In this document: positions 1 through 9,739 of the stretch, in pieces
Position numbering within the stretch: the stretch's first letter is position 1
How the letters are laid out: each line of letters starts with the position of its first letter
Source: Chara braunii
Taxonomy: Eukaryota; Streptophyta; Charophyceae; Charales; Characeae
NCBI GenBank assembly: GCA_003427395.1
Contig: BFEA01000578.1
Location: 293,460 to 315,571, forward strand
Length of the DNA: 22,112 bases
Direction: 5' to 3'
Made by a program: the position numbers and the translations under genes
The notes under the pieces: model-generated
Database searches by the model: none
What the model saw: only the letters and a program-made list of their open reading frames with translations
Told to the model about the DNA's origin: nothing

Positions 1-1827
1 ATCCGCGAACAGTNTCGTCGTGGGGATTACCACCTTGTGTCCTTGCTGGTCTGGTGGTGTAATTAGCCTTTCTATTGANGGGTCCTTTCTCAAAAAAGAG
101 GCTATTGCCTCCATTATGAAGAGAAAGATAGGAGCAGCTAGGGGGTCTCCTTGCCTAACCGACCTGGACATAGGGTAGGTCGAGGATAAGTGACCGTTTA
201 TCTGTACTTGTCCTTGTGCGTTGTTGTATAGGACCCTGATCCACTTCCTAAAATTNGGCCCTACCCCCATCNTTTCCATGCACAACTGTAAGAAAGGCCA
301 ACTAACCTGATCATAAGCCTTTTCAAAGTCGAAAAAGAGGATGGCGGCGTTAATGCGCTTGTCCCTTATGTATCGAACCGACTCAGTTAGGCACATGACA
401 TTGTCCAAGATAAACCTCCCCGATATGAATCCTGTTTGATCCAGATGGAAGCAGCCCGCTGTAATTTTAGATAAGCGATTGGCTAGTGCCTTGGCTACGA
501 TTTTATGAGTGAGAGTCAACAAAGTTATTGGTCTGTAATTTCTTATGTCTGTTGGGCTCCCTTTTTTGTAAAGCAGCGTGACTACCCCTGTAGAAGGCTC
601 CCTTCCTATACCCTCTTCCTGCCATGCTTGTTCGAGAAAAGACACGTATTCCTCGCCCAAAATTGGCCAAAATTCAAGCCAAAATTCTCTAGTGAGGCCG
701 TCTTTTCCAGGGGTTTTGTTNGGGGTCATTGTTTTAAGTGCGTCCCATAACTCCTCCTGTGTTAAGGGTTCGTCCAGCATGGCCGCGTGTTCTCGTGAGA
801 TTGTGCTCTGAAGGTAATTCAGAAAGTTGGATTTTGCCTCCTCGACACTAGTCTTAGAAAACTGGTCTTCCACTGATATGTATAATTTACTATAGAAGTC
901 GAACGCCACCTTTAACAACCCTTCCTTGTTGGAAATAAGCCCCCCTTCCCCTTCCAGGCTCTCTATGAGATTGTTCCTGCCCCTAGTTCGGATTTTTTGG
1001 AAGAAGAATTTGGTCATTCTCTCCCCTTCCTCCCANTCCTTNACTCTAGCTCTCATTCTTAAACCTCTCATTTTNCNGCGTTGCCATTCCTGCATCTCCC
1101 CTCTAGCCGTGTCTAATACTNTTTCGTACATTTCGTCCCCTGGCTGAAGAATAGTATTGCGCTCTGCTAACTCTATTGCTCGCGTCAGTTCTTCCTCTCT
1201 TTCCTTCCTCCTTTTCGCAAGCCTCCTGGCCGCTAAGGCTGAAGCCTTGGACANCGATGTTAGCAGCTCTGAGAAAGAGNGTGAGTCTNGGTTNTGTTCT
1301 TGACACGCTTGTAAGATTGCCTGTCTCATATCNTGAGTTTTCAGGAGGGAGTTATTGACTTTGTAAAATCCTTTACCCCTGCTGATTAGTTTGTCTGATG
1401 ACAAAGTCAATAGGATAGGTTTGTGGTCCAGACCCACTTCGTACGGTAGGGAACCTATGGTTACAGAATGCAACATACCTGTTATGCCTGGGGATGTTAG
1501 GAAATAGTCTATCCTAGAAGCAGACACATGTTGGCTACGGTTTCTCTTTCGGTAGGTAAATCGTCTTTCGTCCGGGAAGAGTAGCCTATAGGGGTCTAAC
1601 AGTTCTACATTTGTCATTAACCCATGAATTGGTAGCGACTCTTCTGTCCTACCCTCCTCTTCTGATCTAAAGTCCCCTGAAATTCTGTCTAGGCTGGGAT
1701 CTAAAGTGACATTCCAGTCACCTGCTAAGATCAGGTGTCTGTTCCCATCCAGAAGTTCCTTGAGCCTTTCGATCATACCCAATCTTTGTTGATAACCATT
1801 TGGACAATAAGCCGAAAGAAGCGTGTA
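1..1827 (-). CDS. Element A ORF2, main open segment: endonuclease C-terminal half plus reverse transcriptase (partial, continues off left edge)
   Basis: A continuous open frame of 609 codons with no stop runs from the frameshift near 1822-1827 to base 1. I translated it line by line. In order it shows the endonuclease GDWN motif, SRIDYFL and GLDHK (metal/phosphate-binding Asp and His of the exonuclease-endonuclease-phosphatase fold). An Arg/Lys-rich linker ending in EGERMTKFFFQKI follows. The reverse transcriptase then shows NKTPGKDGL, YKKG, NYRPITLL, DQTGFISGR, motif A FFDFEKAYD, motif B RQGDPLAAPIF, and finally LFAD at bases 10-1, the first Asp of the FADD catalytic pair. The rest of the palm, thumb and the zf-RVT end lie outside the window. 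By family knowledge the protein nicks target DNA and reverse-transcribes its own RNA from the nick. Several codons contain N, but none of those readings forces a stop. Confidence 0.9.
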
Positions 1828-2264
1828 TAGGGTTCCTCAAGCAGCTTGAAGTCAATCTTGACCCATCTTCCCTCCTCCTCATCCACCCTCGTATCTGTGA
1901 TGGTAATCTTGTCTGTCGCATGCACTCTTTTGTTCTGTAGTATAACCACTCCCGTAGAGTGGTTGTTTGCTGCTGGGGCCCACCATGCTGCTTTAATTCT
2001 TTGCAGTTTCTTCTCTATCTGNTGCCTCGTTTTTTGGTGACCTACAGAATCTTGAAGGTGTGTTTCCTGCAAACACAAGAAATCCGGTGGAGACAAAGAG
2101 AACCATTCAGAGTAGTTTACTATATTTTGCCACTTGTCTCGATTCTCTAAAATCCCAACTAGCCCATTCACATTCCATGATGTTATTTTGAGTTCCGGAG
2201 GACCCTTCCCCCTATCAATCCTTCTACTCCACTTTCTTGGTCTTTCTGACTCTCCTCTCTCCAT
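1773..2264 (-). CDS. Element A ORF2, N-terminal segment: AP-endonuclease domain start
   Basis: 163 residues from an ATG 46 nt after the ORF1 stop. They show the first endonuclease motifs: SWNVNG at residues 29-34 and CLQETHL with catalytic Glu67, then GVVILQN. Homology to element B is clear up to EEPYT. After that the frame is wrong: A has TATACACG where B has TATACG, a 2-nt insertion that looks like a duplicated AC. Endonuclease coding continues in another frame from about 1827. The final residues before the stop at 1773 are therefore not endonuclease. The shift may be real decay or a sequencing error, because this region carries Ns. The start is chosen because the equivalent ATG in element B gives an almost identical N-terminal length. 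Confidence 0.85.
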   Translation of the reverse strand: MERGESERPRKWSRRIDRGKGPPELKITSWNVNGLVGILENRDKWQNIVNYSEWFSLSPPDFLCLQETHLQDSVGHQKTRXQIEKKLQRIKAAWWAPAANNHSTGVVILQNKRVHATDKITITDTRVDEEEGRWVKIDFKLLEEPYTRFFRLIVQMVINKDWV

Positions 2265-2310
2265 TGGGTCTCCTCGTTAACATGTGGACCTCTCCTCTAT
2301 TCTTCCGTTT

Positions 2311-3906
2311 TCAAGTATCAAGTGCAGTGAGTTCTAAGACCGTTGCTACCTCACTTACCTTCTTCTCGAAGAATTCTGGCTTCCAAACGAAAGCCTCCAT
2401 CTTCACAGCGACCGTTGTGAGCCTCGCCACCCATTCCGCGCCAAATCGCCCTCCCAGCAGCCCGTAAGGGATGGTCTCCACCACCTGCCACGGCATCCAG
2501 ATCAGGCCCTCCCTGAGTTCGGAACCTGGCCCCATTTGAAGAANCAACGGGCCAAAGTCAGTTGTTGTCTCCTCGTCACCTTCCTCCCCTATTGTCATTG
2601 GCTCAGCTTCTCCCTCCCTCAATAACAACGCTCGAGATGGCATCTCTCCCCCTATTAATCTCTGAAGGTCCGGGCCTGAGCATTGTTCGATCGGGGCCGT
2701 TAGCAACTGAAGGGATTGGTTGATTGCCACCTCCCAGTCCGAGTGTCTTGCATTCCATCTGCAAGGTAAGACCGCTCTCCTCCTTGTCCCATTCTTGGTT
2801 TTCAGGCGGGTCGCAGCTTCTATCTCCTTCCACCGGCCTTTTGCTATCTTTTGCACGTTCACTGTGTCGTCCTCCAACTCTCTGTTCTCATCCTTGAGCA
2901 GGTTTACCTGCACCACCAAGATTGCTGCTTGCCTTCTCAAGTCCTGAACCTCCTCCTCTTCACTCTCTCTCTTCTCCTGATCCTCCTCCATTGCTGCCCC
3001 GTCCATAGAATCGTTCACCCCATTGGCTGAACTGCCTTGCTCCTCTGCCGATTGTGCCTTTCTTTTCTTGCTGTCTCCCTTCCTTTCCTTGTTGTAATAA
3101 CTCTTTGGCCATTGAAATAACCTCCCATACTCCTCCTGCTGTATGCAAATCTCATTCCTTATTGTGCAGCTCTTTCTTGCATATTGGGATGCATAAAACT
3201 CATTGATTTCCCCCTCCCTCCTTAGCAGTTCGAACCTGTTTTCTGATGTGATGTCTTCACCTGCTTGTGTGGCTAGTTGTAGGTTCCTCAAATGTTTGTG
3301 GTGGGCCAACCTGATTTCACACTCGATCGTCCTGCCCCATTCCAACTGTTCCACCTCCTTAATCCACCGGTCCCTTGTCCAATCCTCCACATCTGTGTCC
3401 TCCTGGCCCTCCTCCTCCTCTTCTTCTTCTTCCCCCGTTGAGGATTCGCTGTCTTCTTTTTCTGAACTCTCCCTCTGGTCCTCTTCTGCCTGCTAGATCT
3501 GTTGTACTGTCATGTTTTCGACATTTTGCATGCCCTTCCTTCTCGCCCTTTCTCTTACCTCCTCTTCATCATCGAGTGAAACATGATCCTGGGCACCCTG
3601 AGATCCGCATTTGCCTTCTTCNTACTGTGAGGATCCTTCTGGGTGGNNATTGTCAGTCAAGTCCTCCTCTCTCTCTCCTACTGTGTCTGTCCCTTCTTCA
3701 CCACTTCCCCTTGAGGTCCCCTCCATAGAGCTTGAGTCTGAATCCCTCACCTTCCCTAGGCTCTCTGCTGATTCGCCCTCTTCCTTCTCCGTAGCGTCCT
3801 CACTTCCAGATTGGGTCTTTTGTCTTCTTTTTCCCTGCTGCAAATCACTATCTTGAGAGTTTCCTAGTTCCTGTGTTAGACTTTGGTCTTCTGGTTTATG
3901 TCGCTC
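2311..3906 (-). pseudogene. Element A ORF1, C-terminal half (5'-truncated; one stop in this copy)
   Basis: The frame opens after TAG 3907-3909, with first Met at 3843, and ends with TGA 2311-2313. It is interrupted by TAG 3493-3495. The second copy of the same sequence (11652-11654) reads CTG there, so the stop may be an error: 3494-3496 differ from copy 2 in a way explained by one inserted and one deleted base beside N-containing sequence. From the N-terminus the product has a long Ser/Glu/Lys-rich acidic stretch, a conserved block around IRLAHHKHLRNL and REGEIN.FYA.QYARK, a Lys/Glu-rich linker, a predicted coiled coil (about 34 residues around LLKDENRELE, bases ~2850-2950), then LPCRWN..HSDWEVAI and a Trp-rich C-terminal block (GLIWMPWQVVETIPYGLLGG). 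A role as LINE RNA-binding or chaperone protein is inferred from position and coiled coil. I know no family for the C-terminal block. The zinc knuckle seen in element B is missing here. Confidence 0.75.
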
Positions 3907-3942
3907 CTATAATCTCTCCTTCTCTCCATGATTGCTGAGCCC

Positions 3943-4917
3943 TTAAGCTCCTTCTCTTGATTGATTTTCAACCCTCCTCCATTTAAATGCCAGATTATTT
4001 CCCTGAATGGTTGCAACCGCTCCTTGACCCAGTACGTTGGTATTGAATTTCTTCTTTATTTCCTCTTCCTGTTCCGGATTTTGCAGTATTTGGGTCTTGA
4101 CCCTCTTCCATTGCGCACGTAAGTCTGTTTCAAGTAATGACCAGAATATCTCCCTTGCCTCCTGTATATGCATTTTGCTTCCGTCAATAGTAATTTGACA
4201 TCTCCTCTTCCAAATAGTCCATAGGCTGTATTGACGTATCAGCTGAAACATAAGCTTCTCGGACGATTTCCACTGCCTCGGGATGTGGGTTCCTAACAAG
4301 AGAGAAGTTTTAGTGTCTAACCATGGGGCCTTTGAAATCTGAACCCATATACTCTTGGCCTCTTCCCAAATTATGACTGCTCCCGTACATTCCAACAGGC
4401 AATGCTGCATTGATTCTGTTATGCTACCCTGACACACTCTGCACTCCGCATTCACTGGGTCCCTTCTTGACCGACTCATTTTCTCGTATAACCATTCATT
4501 GACGGGTAGAGCTAAATGGGCTATTAGCCACTGCATGCTTCTGACTTTTCCCAAGCGTATTGCATTAATCGCCGACCAAGGGAACGTAGACAGTTGTTCC
4601 TGTGGAATCCCTACCCTCTTTTCCCACCTCTTCCGTAGTTGAGGCGTAAGAGAAAAGGATCTTCTTCTCAACCTATAACCTATCCGAGTGGTGTAATGCA
4701 GAATATTAATTCTTCTTTCTGTTCCCACGGTGCCACTTCTGATTTTCCATGCCCATTCCGCCGGGTCGACTTCCAGATCTTCCAATGGAGTATTTGGACA
4801 GAAGACTGTGAATTCGTCCATTTTAACTACTCTCACCTTACGCAATTGACTTTTGAGAATGGTTATAAACACTTTGGAATTCTTGTCAAGTAAGGACGTG
4901 GTGGTCCCTTGATTCAT
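3943..4917 (-). CDS. Element B ORF2 segment, copy 1: C-terminal zf-RVT region, 324 residues
   Basis: This is the C-terminal part of ORF2 downstream of the RT thumb. Cys159-x2-Cys162 and His172-x4-Cys177 form the zinc-binding pattern typical of the zf-RVT domain of plant-type L1-like ORF2 proteins. Trp-rich sequence follows. The open frame upstream continues to TAG 5035-5037, so the Met at 4917 is not a true start. Confidence 0.85.
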   Translation of the reverse strand: MNQGTTTSLLDKNSKVFITILKSQLRKVRVVKMDEFTVFCPNTPLEDLEVDPAEWAWKIRSGTVGTERRINILHYTTRIGYRLRRRSFSLTPQLRKRWEKRVGIPQEQLSTFPWSAINAIRLGKVRSMQWLIAHLALPVNEWLYEKMSRSRRDPVNAECRVCQGSITESMQHCLLECTGAVIIWEEAKSIWVQISKAPWLDTKTSLLLGTHIPRQWKSSEKLMFQLIRQYSLWTIWKRRCQITIDGSKMHIQEAREIFWSLLETDLRAQWKRVKTQILQNPEQEEEIKKKFNTNVLGQGAVATIQGNNLAFKWRRVENQSREGA

Positions 4918-5295
4918 GATAGTATATTTGTCTGCCTGAAGCCATTCTAGCCTTGCAATCTCCTGATCCCATATCCTGAAGACTTCTATTGGATCAATGT
5001 CATCTTGCCATGTGGCCCAGTCTCCTAGGCCCCACTATGATCCTTTTCTCAAAAGATCCTCCCACCTTTGTGGAATGGCTCTTAGGACTATTTCTAAATT
5101 TTTTGACAGACTGTGACAACCCTTTAATTGCCCCCTCAGCTGTTTAGCTGTTTTCCACCTATTTTCATAAGCATCCCACAGGTGTTTAATCTGCCAGACC
5201 CCATGCTCCAGCCACTTGCACCATTTTGTGTCTTTATATGAGAGTGTCAGTGGTTTTCCCTGCCCATCCCTGATACTTGAGTTACAAAATAATGA

Positions 5296-6897
5296 CTATC
5301 TCAAAACTTCCTCTCTTGTATGAGGCTCACTGACCCTTGCAGGGAAAATTTCCTTCCATATTTTCATTAGTTGAGGCCAATATGACGCATTCGTTACTTC
5401 TTCCTCGTTACCCCCTCTGTCATAAACTTTTGTAACTCCTTTCGCCCAATTGCTACACATGACCCAGAAGTGTCCCGACATATTCCATGGGGTTCTATAC
5501 TTAGCCAATTTCCTAGTTTGATAGAGCGCTAAGGACGTCCAAGGTAACTTATGCTGGGTGATTAACTTAATTACCCATTTCGTCTGGAGTGCTTTAAGTT
5601 GGATGATGAACAAATTATGTCTAGTGACATGCTTCCATGCCACCTTGGAAATGAAGTGTACGGACATTGCGTTAGATGTCCATAAGTAGGCCGCTGCCCT
5701 TCTTCTCAGTAATGTTAATGTGATATTTGGCGAAGTCCAAATCGACCCTGCATACAAGATCATAGAGAAGATAGATGCATTTAATATGAGTGTCCTCCCA
5801 AATATCGAAGTATAGACCTTCGACCAAGCCCCCAACTTACCCAAGATGTTAGCCATTAGATCTGCTGCCTTGGAGTGATGTGTGCCTGCCTCTGTGATTT
5901 TCACACCTAGATATCTAATTGGGGTTTGTGGGGACATCCATTGTAGCCCCTCTGGACATTCCAACGGGAGTCGCCCTTCTTGCCCTTGTTCACCCATCAA
6001 CCAAGCCTCCGTTTTTTGCCAGTTTATTTTCATTTCTGACGCTAATTGAAAGGCTTTCATTGCCCTAGTTAATGCTTGAAATGATGAGTCTGATGCCCTA
6101 ATGAGCACTGTTAGATCATCAGCAAACATTACAATTGCGAGAAGGTGAACGGAGTGTCCCTGTTGATCTTGTTCTACCACTAATCTTTGAATTGAAGGAT
6201 CCTTTCGCAAGAAGGAAGCGACTGTCTCCATTATGAACATGAAGATTGGCGCCGCCAACGGGTCACCTTGCCTAACTGATCTCGGCATTCTATAGGTTGT
6301 TGACAAATGACCATTAACTTGCACTTGGCCCTGTGCATTGTTATATAAAACCCTTATCCATTTCCTAAAATTCGGACCTACTCCCATCTTTTTCATGCAT
6401 TGCTGCAGAAAGGGTCAGCTGACCTGGTCATAAGCCTTCTCAAAGTCGAATAACATAATTGCAACATTAATACGTTTATCTCTTATATATCTTACTGTCT
6501 CAGTCAGCGTCATGACGTTGTCTAAAATGAACCTTCCCGGTATAAATCCTGTCTGGTCCAAATGAAAACAACTCGCTGTGAGGGGAGTGAGTCTGTTTAC
6601 TAATGCTTTGGCTATTATCTTATGCGTCAGTGTTAGTAACTTAATCGGCCTATAATTTCTAATGTCCGAAGGGATTCCTTTCTTATATAATAGCGTCTCG
6701 ACTCCTGTTGCCGGATCCTGTCCTAATCCTTCATCTTGCCATGCTTGCTCTAGATAGGATAGATATTCTACCCCTAGTATTGGCCAAAATTCCAACCAAA
6801 ATTCCTTTGTCAAACTGTCCCTTCCCGAAGTCTTGTTTGGAGCCATAGACTTCAATGCTTCCCATAATTCCTCAAGTGTCAAGGGTGCATCTAGCAT
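5296..6897 (-). CDS. Element B ORF2 segment, copy 1: reverse transcriptase core, split by TGA at 6415-6417
   Basis: Two same-frame stretches (6897-6415 and 6414-5296) together hold the RT core: YKKG, NYRPIKLL, DQTGFIPGR, motif A LFDFEKAYD, motif B RQGDPLAAPIF, motif C MFADD with both catalytic Asp residues, INWQKTEAWL and YLGVKI. The separating TGA stands where element A has TGG. The catalytic residues are intact although the frame is not. Confidence 0.9.
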
Positions 6898-7153
6898 TAC
6901 TGCTTATTGGGAGATCGTAGGTTGCAGATAATTTAAAAACTTTGACCGTGCCTCTTTAACCTGATGTTGTGGGTGATCAGCATCCCTAGTTGTATAAAGA
7001 TTACTATAAAAGTTGTGGGCTATTTGGATCATCTCTTCTGTGACCGATGTAAGACCTAACGGACCCTCCAGTTGATCTATCTGAGCGTTTCTTCCCCTAG
7101 ACTTGATTTTCTGAAAGAAGAACTTCGTCATTCTCTCTCCCTCCTCCCATTCC

Positions 7154-8371
7154 TTAACCGTAACTCTCATTTGTAAACCTCTCAGTCTCCAACGTTCCCA
7201 ATCGGCCAGTTCCTGCCACTTCCAGAGCCTTTTCATACATTTCTTGACCAGGACAACTTATCATGTTGTGTTCCGCAAGCTTCATTGCTTGCTGGAGCCC
7301 CCACTCCCTTTCCTTTCTTCTAGCCGCTAACCTTCTGGCTACTCCCTCTGAGGCTTTAGAAAGTGCATTTAGCAAGTCGGAAAACTTTTGGGTATCTGGA
7401 TTGTGTGACTGACATGTCTGTAGCACCGCCTGTCTCATTTCCGGAGTACGTAGTAGTGAGTTATCTAATTTATAAAAACTCTTTCCTCTAATGGCCTGTT
7501 TATTTATTATAAGATTCAGAAAAATGAGTTTGTGGTCCAATCCAACCGCAAAGGATAAATCTCCTAAGCCTACTGGTTGTATCATACCTATTATGGTAGG
7601 AGATGTTAGAAAGTAGTCTATTCTAGACGCAGACACGTGCTGACTACGGTTCCTTTTTAAATAAGTGAACCTTATTTCCTCTGGATAATGCAATCTATAA
7701 GGATCCACTAGGTCGCTGTTTGCCATCAACCTGTGTACTGGTAGTGCTTCCTCCATCACTCCCTCCTCCCAGTGCCTGCCTGCTGCCGACATTCTATCTA
7801 AGCGAGGGTCCAGGGCCGCATTCCAGTCTCCCGCTATTATCAAATGCCTATCTGCTTCCAATTGTTCCTGTATGATTTTCACAAACGCTGACCTCAGTTG
7901 TAACCCATTTGGACAATAAACGCCTAGTAACGTATACGGCTCATCGTGTAGCTCAAAATTAATCTTAACCCATCTTCCCTCTAATTCATCCACTGTCGTA
8001 CTCATTACCCTTATTTTTTCTACCGCTCGCGATCTACTATTTTGTAGAATAACTACTCCTGCTGAGTGTGATCTGTCCGCAGGTACCCACCAAGCCTCTT
8101 TTATTCTCTGGAGTTTTTGGATAATTTTTCTCTGGATTTGCTGATGGTCCCGAGTTTCTGAGAGGTGTGTTTCTAGAAAGCAGGTGAAGTCCTGCGGCGA
8201 TGATCCAAACCAATCTATATATTTTGTCACATTATGCCACTTATCCTGATTTTTCATTATTCCCACCATTCCATTTACATTCCACGATATAATACTTAGT
8301 TCCGGAAGAGTATGGCCTGCCTGATCTTTCCTTGTCTTCTTTAATAGTCTCCAAGCTCTCCCTTCCACCAT
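7154..8371 (-). CDS. Element B ORF2 segment, copy 1: AP-endonuclease domain, 405 residues
   Basis: This is the longest intact reading frame of the element. It has SWNVNG (29-34), FLETHL with catalytic Glu67 (element A has the commoner LQETHL), GDWN (181-184), SRIDYFL (249-255) and GLDHK (277-281). These are the expected active-site blocks of LINE AP-like endonucleases, which nick target DNA to prime reverse transcription. The last ~20 residues are out of the true frame. Confidence 0.9.
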   Translation of the reverse strand: MVEGRAWRLLKKTRKDQAGHTLPELSIISWNVNGMVGIMKNQDKWHNVTKYIDWFGSSPQDFTCFLETHLSETRDHQQIQRKIIQKLQRIKEAWWVPADRSHSAGVVILQNSRSRAVEKIRVMSTTVDELEGRWVKINFELHDEPYTLLGVYCPNGLQLRSAFVKIIQEQLEADRHLIIAGDWNAALDPRLDRMSAAGRHWEEGVMEEALPVHRLMANSDLVDPYRLHYPEEIRFTYLKRNRSQHVSASRIDYFLTSPTIIGMIQPVGLGDLSFAVGLDHKLIFLNLIINKQAIRGKSFYKLDNSLLRTPEMRQAVLQTCQSHNPDTQKFSDLLNALSKASEGVARRLAARRKEREWGLQQAMKLAEHNMISCPGQEMYEKALEVAGTGRLGTLETERFTNESYG

Positions 8372-8505
8372 AACCTATTCCTTATTGTCTTAGGTCTATA
8401 ATTCAAGTGGTTATAAACTTTAAGATCCCATTCCCCCTATATCGATGACTATTGAAAACGGAGTTACCCTCTTGTCAAGGTACTCCGGCTTCCATGCAAA
8501 AGCAT

Positions 8506-9026
8506 CAACATAAAATTTTCCTAGAATTAAATAATCATTCTAGAGTAAAATTACATTTTAAATTCCAAATTTTCATTCCGTCTTAAAAAATGTAATTCCA
8601 ATTTTAAAATTTTCCGTCTTACTTGAAAACTTTCCTTCCAAGAATGGGGTATCCCTTCCTATTTGAACTGTATGCTAAAGATGGAATGAAAGTCTGGATG
8701 ATTTCATGAAATATTTTAATTGGACTGTCATTCTAAGTAAGGATTTCCAGTCATAAATAGGTTAATCCAATCTAAATTAGACGATATTTGTTGTAATAGA
8801 ATGAAAGTCTAATTAAAATATTTCATAAACTCGTCCAGACTTGTATTCCATCTTGAACAAATAGATGTAGTTGGAAGGAAAAACTCATATTTAGACGGGA
8901 TCTTATCAAATTAAATTGAAAGTTTTAGAGTTGGACAAACATTTGAATAATAATTTATAAATATGAAGGATTTTTTTTTATGGAATGTTTTTTCAACTTT
9001 CATTTCTCATGGGAATTTTTCTGTTG
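8506..9026 (+). mobile_element. Foldback MITE 1 in element B ORF1, copy 1 (521 bp, AT target duplication)
   Basis: AT-rich, non-coding and absent from the aligned ORF1 of element A. Termini are inverted: CAACATAAAATT at the left, and the reverse complement of the right end reads CAACAGAAAAATT. It is flanked by AT at 8504-8505 and 9027-9028. Removing it with one AT joins Val-Asp-Ala-Phe-Ala-Trp codons that align to element A. Internally, 8678-8735 pairs with 8797-8854 (about 7 mismatches in 58) around the exact midpoint 8766, so the element is a diverged palindrome. No transposase is encoded. A 2-bp AT duplication is reported for ISL2EU-type elements related to PIF/Harbinger; assignment there is tentative. 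Confidence 0.85.
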
Positions 9027-9739
9027 ATCCACTTCCGCCGCACAGCGTGCCACCCATTCTGGCGATTTCATTCCCCCTAACAAACCGTAAAGAATAGTTT
9101 CAACCACCTGCCATGACATTCAGACCAGACCCTTCGTCAAGATAATATTATCCCTTACATGCATAAGTAATGGTGTAAAGTCCTCCCCCTCACCTCCTTC
9201 ACTTTCTTTTGTCACTTCTTTCCTCTTGTCTCCAAGAACGTAGGCTCGATCTGGTAATCCTTCCCCTATGATGTTCTTCAAATATTCCCCTGTACATGCA
9301 TTTTCCGGGGCTACAATCAAATGGAGAGAGCGATGAATTGCCACCTCCCAATCGGAATGCTTTTTATTCCACCGACAAGGAAGAATTACCCTTCCCTTAG
9401 CTCAATTCTTTGCCCCCAATTTTGCCGCTGCATCAATGTCTTTGAAGTGACCTTTTGGTATTTTCAACAAATTTATAGTATCCTCCTCCAACTCCCTGTT
9501 CTCATCCCTTAACGCATTCACCTGAGCTTCCAGAATTGTTGCCTGCCTTTGCAGATCCTCCTTCTCTTTTTGCTCATCTCCCTCTTGTTGCTGGTTTGCT
9601 TCCTTCGTAGTCTGTTCCGCTCTGCTTTCCTGTTCCTCCTCCGCCTGTGTTTTCCGCTTCCTCTTACCATCCTTGCTGGCTTTGCTCTGATATGTGTTGG
9701 GCCATTGGAAACTCTTAGCGTATTCATCATGCTGGATAT

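Larger units (their letters stand above)
1..3906 (-). mobile_element. LINE element A (non-LTR retrotransposon), truncated at both ends in this window
   Basis: Minus-strand order is ORF1 (from 3906), a 46-nt spacer, then ORF2 with AP-endonuclease and reverse transcriptase, running off the left edge at base 1. It is homologous throughout to element B but clearly diverged. The ORF1 N-terminal part (RNA-binding region and zinc knuckle) is absent: the open frame begins just after a TAG at 3907-3909, where the 3' end of element B abuts. Either A is 5'-truncated or B landed inside it. About 20 isolated Ns fall in 1-3648, so single-base calls here are weak. There is no LTR, integrase or protease, which argues for a LINE rather than an LTR element. 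Confidence 0.88.
3943..8371 (-). pseudogene. Element B ORF2, copy 1: endonuclease-reverse transcriptase, inactivated
   Basis: It is identical in translation to 12102-16530. Reading from 8371: the endonuclease frame stays open to a stop at 7154, but the true coding shifts frame at about 7210-7235. The reverse-transcriptase frame then carries TAA 6904-6906, TGA 6415-6417 (the position of Trp in element A), TAG 5296-5298 and TAG 5035-5037 before the terminal stop at 3943-3945. Full length is about 1,476 codons. Domains in order are AP-endonuclease, linker, RT fingers/palm/thumb and a CCHC-type zf-RVT C-terminus. The clustering of nonsense codons shows an old inactive copy. Confidence 0.9.

Noticed and set aside
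505-1358. Several plus-strand open frames of 60-80 residues in 505-1358
   Set aside because: They are antisense shadows of the element A ORF2 reading frame, which is open through the whole interval.
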